Below are positions 34,581-43,714 of a stretch of DNA of 64,000 bases, in pieces (position 1 is the first letter of the stretch; every line of letters starts with the position of its first letter). The notes under the pieces were generated by a model, which worked only from the letters and a program-made list of their open reading frames with translations, did not search any database and was not told where the DNA came from. The position numbers were made by a program, and so were the translations under genes. This DNA is from Cryobacterium sp. M96 (GTDB lineage: Bacteria > Actinomycetota > Actinomycetes > Actinomycetales > Microbacteriaceae), in the NCBI RefSeq assembly GCF_002929845.1, contig NZ_PJJS01000054.1:82392-146391 (forward strand), given 5' to 3'.

Positions 34581-34808
34581 TCAGGCCTTCTGCACCGTGA
34601 TGGTCCAGTGGGCGTCCCCGACGCGATCGAAGTGGGTGACCGGGTAGCCGCTCTCCGCCGCCCAGCGTGGCAGGGCGTCCGTCGCTTGCGTGCAGTCGAA
34701 GTTGATGGTGAGCTCGTCGCCGAGGTCGAGCTTTTCGATTGCGGCTCCGGCCTCCACGAGCGGGAACGGGCAGACCTGACCGTCGGTCTCAAGTATGTAC
34801 TGTGCCAT
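34581..34808 (-). CDS. TusA-family sulfurtransferase
   Basis: A 75-residue protein with the SirA/TusA sulfur-carrier motif DGQVCPFPLVEA, whose Cys would carry a persulfide. It is located 35 bases downstream of a YeeE/YedE transporter gene on the same strand, the common pairing in which TusA accepts sulfur imported as thiosulfate. The longer frame through 35813 is not real. Confidence 0.88.
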   Translation of the reverse strand: MAQYILETDGQVCPFPLVEAGAAIEKLDLGDELTINFDCTQATDALPRWAAESGYPVTHFDRVGDAHWTITVQKA

Positions 34809-34843
34809 GTCGGGCTTCTTTCTTCTGGTTGGCTGCGGGGTTG

Positions 34844-35902
34844 CTACTGGTTGGCCGGAACGCGAGCGGGGGAGACCCCTACCCGCGCGGACCCGGTGAT
34901 GAAGAGGCGCGTCGCGGCGCCGGTGCCGATGATCATGAACACCAGCGCCACCCAGCCCTGGAGGCCGAAGGTGGCGGTGTCGACCATGCCGTTGCCGATG
35001 GTGCAGCCGCCGGCCAGGCTGGCTCCGACGCCCATCAGCACCCCGCCGAGGATGCTGCGGATGGTGGTGGTGACATCGGGCAGCCGCACGCGGAACTCGC
35101 CGCTGCCCTTGGCTGCGATGAACGAGCCGAGCAGGATGCCGATCACCAGGTACACTCCCCAGTCGATCAACTGGGGATCGCCGCGCACGAGGTAGTTGAC
35201 GATGTTCGAGGACGGCCCGGTGATACCGAGCCCGGACTCGCGCCCGGTTGCCCAGCTGAGCGGCCAGGCGAGGATGGCGAGCGGTGCGATGATCAGGGCG
35301 GTGGTGAACGCGCCCCATTTCTTCTCGAACAGGAGATGCCGGATGCCGCTCGTGCGGGCCGGGAGCGACGCGACCGGCAGGGACGACCGCAGCCGCAGGT
35401 GGTGCCGGGCGAGCAGGCCGACGCCGGTGACGAGCACCGCGACCAGCACCCACGGTGAGATGCCGAGGACTCCGTGGATGGTGGAAGCCTCCACGGTGAT
35501 ACCGCGCAGCGCCGCGACCGGAGCGGACAGCGCGCCCGTCTTCGAGATGGCGGAGAAGAGGGCGTAGAAGATCAGGGCGAACCAGCTGCCCACCAGACCC
35601 TCGCCGGCGCGGTAGTAGGTGCCCGTGGCGCATCCGCCGGCCAGCACGATGGCGAACCCGAAGATGAACGCACCGATGATCGTGGCCAGCCAGGCGAAGG
35701 GCTGGGGGTCGAGGGTGATCACACCGGCAGCGTCGAGGGCGAAGACTCCCACACTCTGCACCGCGATGACGATCAGAAAGGCCGTCAGCCAGCGGGTGCT
35801 GCCCGTGAGCCACAGGTCCCGGAAAGCGCCGGTGACGCAGAACCTGCCCCGCTGCATGGTGAAGCCCAGGGCGACGCCCAGGCCGAGTCCGGTGAGAAGC
35901 AT
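34844..35902 (-). CDS. YeeE/YedE-family thiosulfate transporter (TsuA-like)
   Basis: A 352-residue membrane protein with about nine helices. Its Cys-containing loops GRFCVTGAFRD, LAGGCATGTYYRAGEG and LAGGCTIGNG match the conserved Cys relay by which TsuA passes thiosulfate across the membrane. TM-rich inverted halves are clear. With the downstream TusA it would feed sulfur to cysteine or thio-cofactor synthesis. Confidence 0.88.
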   Translation of the reverse strand: MLLTGLGLGVALGFTMQRGRFCVTGAFRDLWLTGSTRWLTAFLIVIAVQSVGVFALDAAGVITLDPQPFAWLATIIGAFIFGFAIVLAGGCATGTYYRAGEGLVGSWFALIFYALFSAISKTGALSAPVAALRGITVEASTIHGVLGISPWVLVAVLVTGVGLLARHHLRLRSSLPVASLPARTSGIRHLLFEKKWGAFTTALIIAPLAILAWPLSWATGRESGLGITGPSSNIVNYLVRGDPQLIDWGVYLVIGILLGSFIAAKGSGEFRVRLPDVTTTIRSILGGVLMGVGASLAGGCTIGNGMVDTATFGLQGWVALVFMIIGTGAATRLFITGSARVGVSPARVPANQ

Positions 35903-36115
35903 GTCGTGTCCCCGTCCATCAGAGGCCGCACGCCGTGTGACGGCGACTCCCCAGCGACGTTACGGGCCGGCCGGCGGCGCTGCTCCCAGACGTCGCGGCA
36001 TAACGAAATGAGACGTAACACTTGACAACTCCGTACCCGCACTCGTCCTCGCGGCCGCAACACCCGAAAGCTGTCGACTCGGGGCAGCAGGACGGCGGGG
36101 TGGCAGGGTGGCGGG

Positions 36116-36631
36116 CTATGGAGCGGGCGCCACCTTCTCGCCGTCGGTCGGCAGCAGCAGGTCCGCGGCGCCGAGGCACTGGCCCGTCGCGGGGATGTTA
36201 CCCACGGCCTGCGCCAGGTCTACGAGCACCGTGGACCCGCTGACCTTGTCCGAGTCGATGACCAGTTCGGTGGCCGGGTCGCGGCCGTAGGTGGTGTAAC
36301 GGTAGAGCGGGGCATCCGAGTCATCTTCGATCCAGTCGATGCCGTTGACCGTGAGGCAGGGGAGCGTCGTCGGTGGGGGCACGGCAACGCCGCAGTGCAA
36401 CAGGACCGCGCTCGGGGTGCCCCACGCGCCCGTGGCCTGGGCGTTCGTCTCACGTTCCGGAAGCGAGGCCACCGAGGTCGGAAGGCGAACGATGAGGTCG
36501 GCGCAGGTGGGATTGACGGCATCCGCGGCCGGTTCCAGCGGCACGACCGCCGTGCAGCCGGCGAGGAGCACGGTACCGGCGACGAGCGTGAGCGCGAGGC
36601 CGGTGTGGAGGAAACGGATGCGGGGAGTCAT
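36116..36631 (-). CDS. DUF3515-family lipoprotein
   Basis: A 171-residue lipoprotein starting at ATG 36631. The lipobox is VLLAGC, with the lipid-bearing Cys at 26, after a hydrophobic signal (LALTLVAGT). The mature part, with CADLIVRLP and VLLHCGVAVPPP, matches the actinobacterial DUF3515 family, nearly always next to thiL and ddl. The function is unknown, and it is anchored on the outer face of the membrane. A TAGCCT -10 box ends 7 bases before the start codon, so the message is probably leaderless. Confidence 0.88.
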   Translation of the reverse strand: MTPRIRFLHTGLALTLVAGTVLLAGCTAVVPLEPAADAVNPTCADLIVRLPTSVASLPERETNAQATGAWGTPSAVLLHCGVAVPPPTTLPCLTVNGIDWIEDDSDAPLYRYTTYGRDPATELVIDSDKVSGSTVLVDLAQAVGNIPATGQCLGAADLLLPTDGEKVAPAP

Positions 36632-36638
36632 TGCATTC

Positions 36639-36648
36639 AGGCTACCGT
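36639..36648. promoter_or_regulatory. overlapping divergent -10 boxes of DUF3515 and thiL
   Basis: AGGCTACCGT holds TAGCCT on the reverse strand (36644-36639) and TACCGT on the forward strand (36643-36648), sharing two bases. Each lies 7 bases before its gene's ATG (36631 and 36656), the spacing for leaderless transcripts. Confidence 0.55.
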
Positions 36649-36655
36649 TTGAAGC

Positions 36656-37663
36656 ATGACGAATTCTGCGGGCGCGATGATCCCCATGAGTGCGACGCTG
36701 GCCGACCTGAGCGAAGGGGAGGTTCTCGCCCGGATCTTCCCGCGACTGCCGGGCTCCGCGGCCCAGCTCCTCGGCCCCGGCGACGACGCCGCCGTGATGC
36801 GGGCCCCGGACGGGCGCTACGTCGTCACCACGGACATGATGATCCAGGGTCCGGATTTCCGGCTCGCCTGGTCGTCCCCGCACGACCTCGGCTGGAAGGC
36901 CGCCGCGACGAACCTGTCCGACGTCGCCGCCATGGGGGCCCGTCCCACCGCACTGGTGGTGGCGATCGCCGCCCCGCCGTCGACGCCGATCTCGGTGATC
37001 GAGGGCATCGCCGACGGGGTGCGCGACTGCTGCGAGGCGCTGGCCCCCGGCTGCGGCGTCGTCGGCGGCGACCTGTCCGCGTCCGACGCCCTCACGCTCG
37101 CTGTGACAGCCTTCGGCGACCTCGAGGGACGCGAGCCCGTGCTGCGCTCCGGGGCGCGGCCAGGCGACGTCGTGGTCCTGGCCGGGCGCCTCGGTGAGGC
37201 CGCCCGAGGCCTGGACCTGCTCTTCCGCCTCGCCGTGGACGAAAACGGTGTTCCGGATGCTGCGCTGGCGGACGCACTGCGGGCGCAGCATCCTGAGGCG
37301 GTCGCCGCGCAGCTCGCACCGGTGCCGCCCATCGACCGAGGTCCGGCCGCCGCCGGCGCCGGCGCGACCGCGATGCTGGACGTGTCCGACGGACTCGCCA
37401 TCGACGCCGGGCGCCTCGCCCGGGCCAGCGGCGTGGGCATCGACTTCGCCCGGTCGGCCCTCGGCGAGAATGTCGAGCGTTCCCTCGGCGGCGGCGAGGA
37501 CCACGGCCTGCTGGCCACTTTCCCGCCGGGCGCCGTGCTGCCGGCCGGCTTCCGCGCCGTCGGCGTGGTGACGGATGCCGCAGGCTCGGTCCTGGTGGAT
37601 GGCCGCCCCCACGACCAGGCCGGTTGGGACCCCTACCGCGGCTGGGACGGCGCCGTCGCCTGA
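36656..37663 (+). CDS. thiL: thiamine-monophosphate kinase
   Basis: A 335-residue enzyme that phosphorylates TMP to thiamine diphosphate. The GPGDDAAVM metal-binding motif, the TTDMMIQGPDF region and VGGDLSASDALTLAVTAFG are family marks, and LDVSDGLAIDAGRLA is the second nucleotide motif. It belongs to the AIR-synthase/PurM fold. Divergent from the DUF3515 gene. Ends 7 bases before the convergent rsmD stop. Confidence 0.93.
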   Translation: MTNSAGAMIPMSATLADLSEGEVLARIFPRLPGSAAQLLGPGDDAAVMRAPDGRYVVTTDMMIQGPDFRLAWSSPHDLGWKAAATNLSDVAAMGARPTALVVAIAAPPSTPISVIEGIADGVRDCCEALAPGCGVVGGDLSASDALTLAVTAFGDLEGREPVLRSGARPGDVVVLAGRLGEAARGLDLLFRLAVDENGVPDAALADALRAQHPEAVAAQLAPVPPIDRGPAAAGAGATAMLDVSDGLAIDAGRLARASGVGIDFARSALGENVERSLGGGEDHGLLATFPPGAVLPAGFRAVGVVTDAAGSVLVDGRPHDQAGWDPYRGWDGAVA

Positions 37664-37670
37664 GAGCGCC

Positions 37671-38249
37671 TCAGGCCGCCGGCAGCACGGGGGAGGTGTA
37701 CCAGACGGTCGTGTCGCCGTAGTCCTTGCGCCGGTCGGATGCGAGGCCCGCTCCCCAGACCGGTTCGGGGGAGCGCGAACTGCGCTCCACGATGACGAGT
37801 GCGCCCGGGTCGAGCAGCGGCGCCAGGGCGGCAAGGTTGTGGCCGAGCTCGGTCTCGGCCAGGTCGTAGGGCGGGTCGATGAAGACCAGGTCGAACCCCT
37901 CGCCGGTGGCCGCGAGGAACGACTGCACGGCCTGGCTGCTCACCTTGATCCTCGGGGCGCCCCGCCCCGGTGCCGCCCGCAGCACGGCCTCGGTGTTCTT
38001 GCGGCACATCTGCGCGGCGCCGAAGTTGTTCTCGACCAGGGTCACGATGCGCGCTCCCCGGCTGGCCGCCTCCAGGCCGAGCCCGCCCGACCCGGCGTAC
38101 AGATCGAGAACCCGAGCGCCACGGATGATGTCGCGCGCGTCGAGGGCGGAGAAGATCGCCTCCCGAACACGGTCGCTGGTGGGGCGGGTGCCGGTCTTGG
38201 GCACCGCCAGGGGCAGGGAACCGGCAAACCCGGCGACGATTCGCGTCAT
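37671..38249 (-). CDS. rsmD: 16S rRNA (guanine(966)-N2)-methyltransferase
   Basis: A 192-residue SAM-dependent enzyme. RVLDLYAGSGGLGLEAASRG is the SAM-binding motif I and FIDPPYDLAE holds the DPPY catalytic motif of N2-guanine methylases. MTRIVAGFAGSLPLAVPK and TRPTSDRVREAIFSAL are typical starts of RsmD. It modifies 16S rRNA in the decoding-site head. A TAAACT -10 (38264-38259) lies nine bases before the ATG. Confidence 0.93.
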   Translation of the reverse strand: MTRIVAGFAGSLPLAVPKTGTRPTSDRVREAIFSALDARDIIRGARVLDLYAGSGGLGLEAASRGARIVTLVENNFGAAQMCRKNTEAVLRAAPGRGAPRIKVSSQAVQSFLAATGEGFDLVFIDPPYDLAETELGHNLAALAPLLDPGALVIVERSSRSPEPVWGAGLASDRRKDYGDTTVWYTSPVLPAA

Positions 38250-38332
38250 AACCAGTCGAGTTTATCGCCCGTCGGCGGCCGCGGTCGCGGTGCACTCGCG
38301 CCGACGCGGTGCCGCATGTCGCACGTGCCGCC

Positions 38333-38338
38333 TACGAT
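38333..38338 (+). promoter_or_regulatory. -10 box of recG, leaderless
   Basis: TACGAT ends 6 bases before the ATG at 38345, with no Shine-Dalgarno, as expected for a leaderless message. Confidence 0.5.
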
Positions 38339-38344
38339 CGAGAC

Positions 38345-40540
38345 ATGACCGATTCGGAGGCTGGGGAGACTCTCGCCCCAGTGACCCTCGACAGCAAGCT
38401 GGCCACCGTGGTCGGCGGCAAAACGGCCGTCGCCCTGGGCAAGGCCTTCGGTTCGCACACCGTGGGCGATCTGCTCAGCCACTACCCGCGCCGCTACGCC
38501 CGCCGCGGCGAGCTCTCGTCGATCAGCCTGCTGCCGCTCGACGAGAACGTGACCATTGTGGCGGAGATCCGCTCGGTCGAGGAACGCCCGATGAAAGCCC
38601 GCAAGGGGTCGATCGTCGAGGTGAAGATCTCCGACGGCCGCGGCATCCTCAGTCTCACCTGGTTCAACCAGTCCTGGCGGGCCAGGCAGCTCCAACCCGG
38701 CATGCGCGGAATGTTCGCGGGCAAGGTCACTGACTACCGGGGCCACCTGCAGCTCACGCATCCGACCTACAAGCTATTCGGCCCCGGCGCCGACGACGAA
38801 CCCGAGATGCCCACGGATGCCGCGGCCGCCAAACTCTGGATCGAGCAGCCCGTCGCGATCTACCCGGCCACCAACACCGTGGCCAGCTGGCAGGTCGCGC
38901 AGTCCATCGCGATCCTGCTGGACAGCGTGGGCCCGGTGCCCGACCCGATCCCGCCGGGGCTGCGCGCCGAGCGCGGGCTGCTGCCGCAGGGCCGGGCCTT
39001 CGAGCTGATCCACCGCCCGGAAACCGATGCGGACTGGCGCCGTGCGAGGGACACCCTGCGGTTCACCGAGGCCTTCGTGCTGCAGAGCGCCCTGGTGCAG
39101 CAGCGGCTCACCGCTCGGCAGCAGCACTCCACCCCGCGCGTGGCGTCGTCCGGCGGCCTGCTCGAGCGCTTCGACGCCGGCCTGCCCTTCAGCCTCACCG
39201 CGGACCAGCAGGGCGTGGCCACGGAGATCTCCGCCGACCTTATCGAGACCCACCCGATGAACCGGCTGCTGCAGGGTGAGGTCGGATCCGGCAAGACCGT
39301 CGTGGCCCTGCGGGCCATGCTCACCGTCGCCGACACGGGCGGCCAATCGGCTTTCCTCGCTCCCACCGAGGTTCTGGCGGCCCAGCACCTGCGCACGATC
39401 GTGCGGTCGCTCGGCCCCGAGCTGGCGGGCACGCTGATGCCCACCCTGCTCACCGGGCAGCTGCCGGTGGCAGAGCGCCGCAAGGCGCTGCTCCGAGTGG
39501 TGTCCGGACAGGCCAAGATCGTGATCGGCACGCATGCGCTGCTCGGCGACAAGGTCACGTTCTTCGACCTCGGACTGGTCGTCGTCGACGAGCAGCACCG
39601 GTTCGGCGTGGACCAGCGCGAGGCGCTGCGGTTGAAGGGGGCCGTGCCGCCGCACGTGCTGGTGCTCACCGCCACCCCGATCCCGCGCACCGTGGCCATG
39701 ACCGTGTTCGGCGACCTCGACGTGAGCACGATCGCGGAGCTGCCGGAGGGGCGGCAGGGCATCGAGACGTTCGTCGTGCCTGTGTTCGAGAAGCCCGGCT
39801 GGGTCACCCGGGTGTGGACCCGGCTGGCGGAGGAGCTCGCCCAGGGCCGCCAGGGTTTCGTGGTGTGCCCGGCCATCGCCCCGAAACAGCTCGAGGAGGG
39901 CGCGGAGGTCGATCCCGAGGCTGCAGCGCCGGCATCCGTCGAAATGGTGCTCGCCGAACTGCGTCGTAACCCGGCCCTGGCCTCTGCCCGCATCGAACCG
40001 CTGCACGGGCGCATGACCAGCGAAGAGAAAGACGTGGCCATGCGCGCGTTCGCGGCCGGTGAGATCGACGTGCTCGTGGCGACGACCGTCATCGAGGTCG
40101 GCGTCGACGTGCCCAACGCCTCCGCCATGGTGGTGCTGGACGCCGACCGGTTCGGCGTCTCGCAACTGCACCAGCTGCGCGGCCGGGTGGGCCGCGGCGG
40201 CGTGCCGGGGCTCTGTCTCCTGGTCACGAGCGCGGAGGCCGAAACCATCGCGCGCGAGCGAGTCGAGGCTGTCGCTGCCACCCTCGACGGGTTCGAGTTG
40301 GCCCAGGTCGACCTGGAGCTGCGCCGGGAGGGCGATGTGCTCGGCAGCAACCAGTCCGGGGGCCGCTCTTCGCTGCGCCTGCTGAGGGTGGCGACCGACG
40401 GCGACCTGATCGGGGAGGCCAGAGGCCATGCGCAGCGCCTGAGCGAGCACGACCCGCACCTCGAATCGGTCCCGGCGTTGCGGGAGGCGGTGCGGCGGCG
40501 CCTCGACGACGCGGAGCGGGCCTCGCTCACCAAGTCCTGA
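38345..40540 (+). CDS. recG: ATP-dependent DNA helicase RecG
   Basis: A 731-residue monomeric helicase that remodels stalled replication forks and Holliday junctions. An N-terminal wedge/OB domain (GSIVEVKISDGRGILSLTWF) is followed by two helicase domains: Walker A GEVGSGKTVVAL, DEQH box VVDEQHRFGVDQ, LTATPIPRT, and TTVIEVGVDVPNA and HQLRGRVGRG for motifs V and VI. ATG 38345 is chosen because of its position after the TACGAT box. Length and order are normal. Confidence 0.96.
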   Translation: MTDSEAGETLAPVTLDSKLATVVGGKTAVALGKAFGSHTVGDLLSHYPRRYARRGELSSISLLPLDENVTIVAEIRSVEERPMKARKGSIVEVKISDGRGILSLTWFNQSWRARQLQPGMRGMFAGKVTDYRGHLQLTHPTYKLFGPGADDEPEMPTDAAAAKLWIEQPVAIYPATNTVASWQVAQSIAILLDSVGPVPDPIPPGLRAERGLLPQGRAFELIHRPETDADWRRARDTLRFTEAFVLQSALVQQRLTARQQHSTPRVASSGGLLERFDAGLPFSLTADQQGVATEISADLIETHPMNRLLQGEVGSGKTVVALRAMLTVADTGGQSAFLAPTEVLAAQHLRTIVRSLGPELAGTLMPTLLTGQLPVAERRKALLRVVSGQAKIVIGTHALLGDKVTFFDLGLVVVDEQHRFGVDQREALRLKGAVPPHVLVLTATPIPRTVAMTVFGDLDVSTIAELPEGRQGIETFVVPVFEKPGWVTRVWTRLAEELAQGRQGFVVCPAIAPKQLEEGAEVDPEAAAPASVEMVLAELRRNPALASARIEPLHGRMTSEEKDVAMRAFAAGEIDVLVATTVIEVGVDVPNASAMVVLDADRFGVSQLHQLRGRVGRGGVPGLCLLVTSAEAETIARERVEAVAATLDGFELAQVDLELRREGDVLGSNQSGGRSSLRLLRVATDGDLIGEARGHAQRLSEHDPHLESVPALREAVRRRLDDAERASLTKS

Positions 40541-40584
40541 CAGCAGGATTGGAGCGCGCTCAGGCACCGTTCACGCACTGGGGC

Positions 40585-40590
40585 TAGGGT
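40585..40590 (+). promoter_or_regulatory. -10 box of coaD, leaderless
   Basis: TAGGGT ends 7 bases before the ATG at 40598. Confidence 0.45.
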
Positions 40591-40597
40591 GATCGCT

Positions 40598-41086
40598 ATG
40601 CGCAGGATCGCCGTCGTCCCCGGTTCATTCGACCCCGTCACGCGGGGTCATCTCGACGTGATTGAACGGGCGTCCGGTCTCTTCGACGAACTGCACGTGC
40701 TCGTCGTGCACAACCCCGGCAAGACGGCTCTGTTGCCGATCAGCCAGCGGGTTTCCCTGCTGCAGCGGTCCATCCTGGACGCCGGGCTGCCGGGCAACAT
40801 CGTGGTGGCCTCCTGGGGCATGGGGCTGCTCGTCGAATACTGCACGGAGGTCGGCGCAAGCGTGCTGATCAAGGGCATCCGCTCACAGGTGGACGTGGCC
40901 TACGAGACCCCGATGGCGATCGTGAACCGCAACCTCGCCGCCGTGGAAACGATCTTCCTGCTGCCGGACCCGGCCAACGCCCACGTGTCCAGTTCCCTGG
41001 TGCGCCAGGTCGCCGCGCTCGGCGGCGATATCACCCCGTATGTGCCGCCGGCCGTGGCGGCGTTCCTGCAGAAGACACGCGTGTGA
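40598..41086 (+). CDS. coaD: phosphopantetheine adenylyltransferase
   Basis: A 162-residue enzyme making dephospho-CoA from 4'-phosphopantetheine and [18 protein letters not shown] carries the TxGH nucleotidyltransferase motif, and [16 protein letters not shown] is the conserved C-terminal ATP site. Its stop overlaps the GTG start of the MoxR gene (GTGA), coupling CoA synthesis with the downstream unit at least in translation. Confidence 0.95.
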   Translation: MRRIAVVPGSFDPVTRGHLDVIERASGLFDELHVLVVHNPGKTALLPISQRVSLLQRSILDAGLPGNIVVASWGMGLLVEYCTEVGASVLIKGIRSQVDVAYETPMAIVNRNLAAVETIFLLPDPANAHVSSSLVRQVAALGGDITPYVPPAVAAFLQKTRV

Positions 41087-42144
41087 ATACGTCGCCCCTG
41101 CGCTCGGTTTCCGTTCCGGCGCTCGCCGGGAACGTGGGCGGCCCTGTCGCCGACACGGACGACGAGACCCTGATGGACCTTCCGGCCGTCGAGGCTGCGG
41201 CGCGTGCGATCATCCGCAATGTGGAAACCGTCATCGACGGCAAGCACACGGCCGTCACGACGGCTCTCACGGTGCTGCTGGCCCAGGGGCACCTTCTGAT
41301 CGAGGACGTTCCCGGCGTCGGCAAGACCATGCTGGCCAAGGCGCTGGCCAAGTCCGTGCACTGCACGGTCAGCCGCGTCCAGTTCACCCCCGACCTGCTG
41401 CCCTCCGACGTGACGGGCGTGTCGGTGTTCAACCAGGTGGACCGCCGATTCGAGTTCAAGCCTGGCGCCATCTTCGCGAACATCGTGATCGGGGACGAGA
41501 TCAACCGGGCGAGCCCGAAGACCCAGTCCGCGCTGCTGGAATGCATGGAGGAACGCCAGGTCACCGTCGACGGCTCCACCTACCTGCTGCCGCTGCCCTT
41601 CACGGTCGTGGCCACCCAGAACCCGATCGAGATGGAGGGCACCTATGCGCTTCCCGAAGCCCAGCGGGACCGGTTCATGGCACGCATCTCGATGGGGTAC
41701 CCCGACACCGAGTCCGAGCTGATGATGCTGGATGCCCGAGACACGTCGAGCCCGCTGGCCGGCATCGAGGCGGTCGTCTCCGGCGCCCAGCTGCGCGGAA
41801 TGATGACGGCCGTACAGCGGGTGTTCGCCTCTCCCGCGGTGAAGGAGTACACGGTCAGCCTGGTGCGGGCCACCCGCGACGACCGCGACCTGCGCCTGGG
41901 CGCCAGCCCCCGTGCCACACTGCAGCTGATCCGGGCGGCCAAGGCCCAGGCGGCGCTGCACGGCCGGGACTATGTGCTGCCCGACGACATCGACTCTCTC
42001 GCCGTCGCCGTGCTCGGGCACCGCCTCGTGGCGAGCAGCCGGGTGCTCGGCCACCATCAGGACAGCGGCCCGGTGGTCGACGACATCGTTCGCCGGATCG
42101 TGGCGGCCACCCCCGTTCCCGTCGGTGCCACCGGGCATCCCTGA
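41083..42144 (+). CDS. MoxR-family AAA ATPase
   Basis: A 353-residue AAA+ protein with Walker [10 protein letters not shown], Walker [21 protein letters not shown], and sensor/arginine-finger regions ([20 protein letters not shown]). It is the first of a MoxR-DUF58-transglutaminase operon. In this widespread trio the ATPase acts as a chaperone for its partners, probably assembling a membrane or envelope complex. Starts at GTG 41083. Confidence 0.92.
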   Translation: MNTSPLRSVSVPALAGNVGGPVADTDDETLMDLPAVEAAARAIIRNVETVIDGKHTAVTTALTVLLAQGHLLIEDVPGVGKTMLAKALAKSVHCTVSRVQFTPDLLPSDVTGVSVFNQVDRRFEFKPGAIFANIVIGDEINRASPKTQSALLECMEERQVTVDGSTYLLPLPFTVVATQNPIEMEGTYALPEAQRDRFMARISMGYPDTESELMMLDARDTSSPLAGIEAVVSGAQLRGMMTAVQRVFASPAVKEYTVSLVRATRDDRDLRLGASPRATLQLIRAAKAQAALHGRDYVLPDDIDSLAVAVLGHRLVASSRVLGHHQDSGPVVDDIVRRIVAATPVPVGATGHP

Positions 42145-42148
42145 CGCC

Positions 42149-43714
42149 ATGCCGGCGAAGCAGCGGCGCGTCCGGTTTCCCCGGGTCACCCTTCGAGGCG
42201 GGATGTTCCTCGCCGCGGGAGCCGGCCTTCTGCTGCTCGCCCTGCTGACGGACCAGCGCGACCTTCTGTTCATCGCCGGTGTGCTCCTGGCCATCCCCGT
42301 CGCCGCCCTCGGGTACGTCTCGATCCATCCGGCGCGCCTGCGCGTCACCCGGATGCTGCGCCCACCGGTCGTGCCGGCCGGCGGCGAGGTCGTCGTGGGG
42401 CTCGGGGTGCGGAACCTTTCCCCCCGGCCCCTGGCGGGCCTGCATCTGCGGGACACCGTGCGGGGGCGGGATGCCGGCGACGCCGGACTGACCGTGCCGG
42501 CCGGAACGCCGCTGCCGGCCCTCAACCGCTACGAGGGCGGCCCGGACACCGGTGCAGACAGCGTGAGGTTCGAGTACCGGTTCAGCTTGCCCCGGCGGGG
42601 TCTCTACGCAACGGGCCCGGTGCTGATCGGGCGTTCGGATCCGTTCGGCCTTGCCTCGGGCGAGTGGGCCGTGGGGGAGCCGCACGACCTGGCGGTGACG
42701 CCCCGGGTGACCGCCCTGGCCGGCCGGGGCCTCACCGGCACCCTGAACGACGGCGACGTTCCGGAGCGGCTCCGGCACCTGAACCACAACGCAGACCCCT
42801 TGATCGCGCGCGAGTACCGGCCGGGCGACCCGCTGCGCCGCGTGAACTGGCCGGCCACGGCCCGCCTGGGCGCGATCATGGTGCGGCAGGAGGAAGAGCA
42901 GAGCAACCCCGGAGCCCGACTCGTGCTTGACACCGCGCTGCGCGGACGCCGCGGCCGCCCGACCGTCGTCGGTGCCGACACTGGTGCCGGTGCCGACAGC
43001 GGCACCGATCTCGGCGGGCCGCGCCTCGAGCAGGCGTTCGAGGTGGCCGTCGAGCTCGCGGCATCCGTGGGGGTGCACCTGCTGGCGGCCGGCTACCGGC
43101 TCGACCTCGTTGCGCTGGGACCGAGCCTGTCCGGACCGAGCCTGTCCAGTACCAGTTCGGGCTCGTCCGGCAGAGTGGCGAGCCCGGGTCAGGCGAACGC
43201 CACCCCGGGGCGACCCGGCGGCCGCGGCGGCCTGCGCGGCGACCCTCCCACCGTCTTCCTGCCGCCGGGCGGAGTCGCGCTGCTGCTCGAAGGGCTGGCC
43301 GGGGTCAAGCCGGCGGACCCGCCCGACCCGGCGGAGACCGCCGAGGACGAAGCAGAACAGACGTACACGTTCGGCGGCCCCGCAGTGAAGCCCGGACCCC
43401 CGGCATCCGTCGAACCCGGTACGCCCGAGCCCGGGACCGCCGCGAAACTCAGCACGCTCGTGGTGCCCGGCGGGCTGCTGCCGACCTTCGCGGTGCTCGT
43501 CGCCGTCGACGACCGGGATCTGGCCGAGCTCGCCGACCTCGTGTCCCAGAGCCGCCCCGCGGTGGCCTTCGTGCTGCCCACGGTGCGAACGGATGCCGTG
43601 CGCCGGCTGCGCGAGGCCGGCTGGCGCTGCATCCCCGTGCACCAGACCCCGGACATCCCCCGTGCCTGGGAGGACTTTATCGGCGCGAGAAGGCCCCTGA
43701 ATGACGCCGTCTGA
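42149..43714 (+). CDS. DUF58 domain protein
   Basis: A 521-residue protein with two N-terminal helices (GMFLAAGAGLLLLALLT and LLFIAGVLLAIPVAALG), then the DUF58 core REYRPGDPLRRVNWPATARLG, the diagnostic arginine-rich motif, and a vWA-like C-terminal half. Unusual are low-complexity inserts rich in Gly, Ser, Pro and Asp (TGAGADSGTDLGG, SLSGPSLSSTSSGSSG). It starts 4 bases after the MoxR stop and overlaps the transglutaminase gene by 14 bases. Biochemical role unknown. Confidence 0.88.
   Translation: MPAKQRRVRFPRVTLRGGMFLAAGAGLLLLALLTDQRDLLFIAGVLLAIPVAALGYVSIHPARLRVTRMLRPPVVPAGGEVVVGLGVRNLSPRPLAGLHLRDTVRGRDAGDAGLTVPAGTPLPALNRYEGGPDTGADSVRFEYRFSLPRRGLYATGPVLIGRSDPFGLASGEWAVGEPHDLAVTPRVTALAGRGLTGTLNDGDVPERLRHLNHNADPLIAREYRPGDPLRRVNWPATARLGAIMVRQEEEQSNPGARLVLDTALRGRRGRPTVVGADTGAGADSGTDLGGPRLEQAFEVAVELAASVGVHLLAAGYRLDLVALGPSLSGPSLSSTSSGSSGRVASPGQANATPGRPGGRGGLRGDPPTVFLPPGGVALLLEGLAGVKPADPPDPAETAEDEAEQTYTFGGPAVKPGPPASVEPGTPEPGTAAKLSTLVVPGGLLPTFAVLVAVDDRDLAELADLVSQSRPAVAFVLPTVRTDAVRRLREAGWRCIPVHQTPDIPRAWEDFIGARRPLNDAV

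Noticed and set aside
38774-40641. Two about 595-residue reverse-strand frames
   Set aside because: Antisense shadows of recG with biased composition and no domains.
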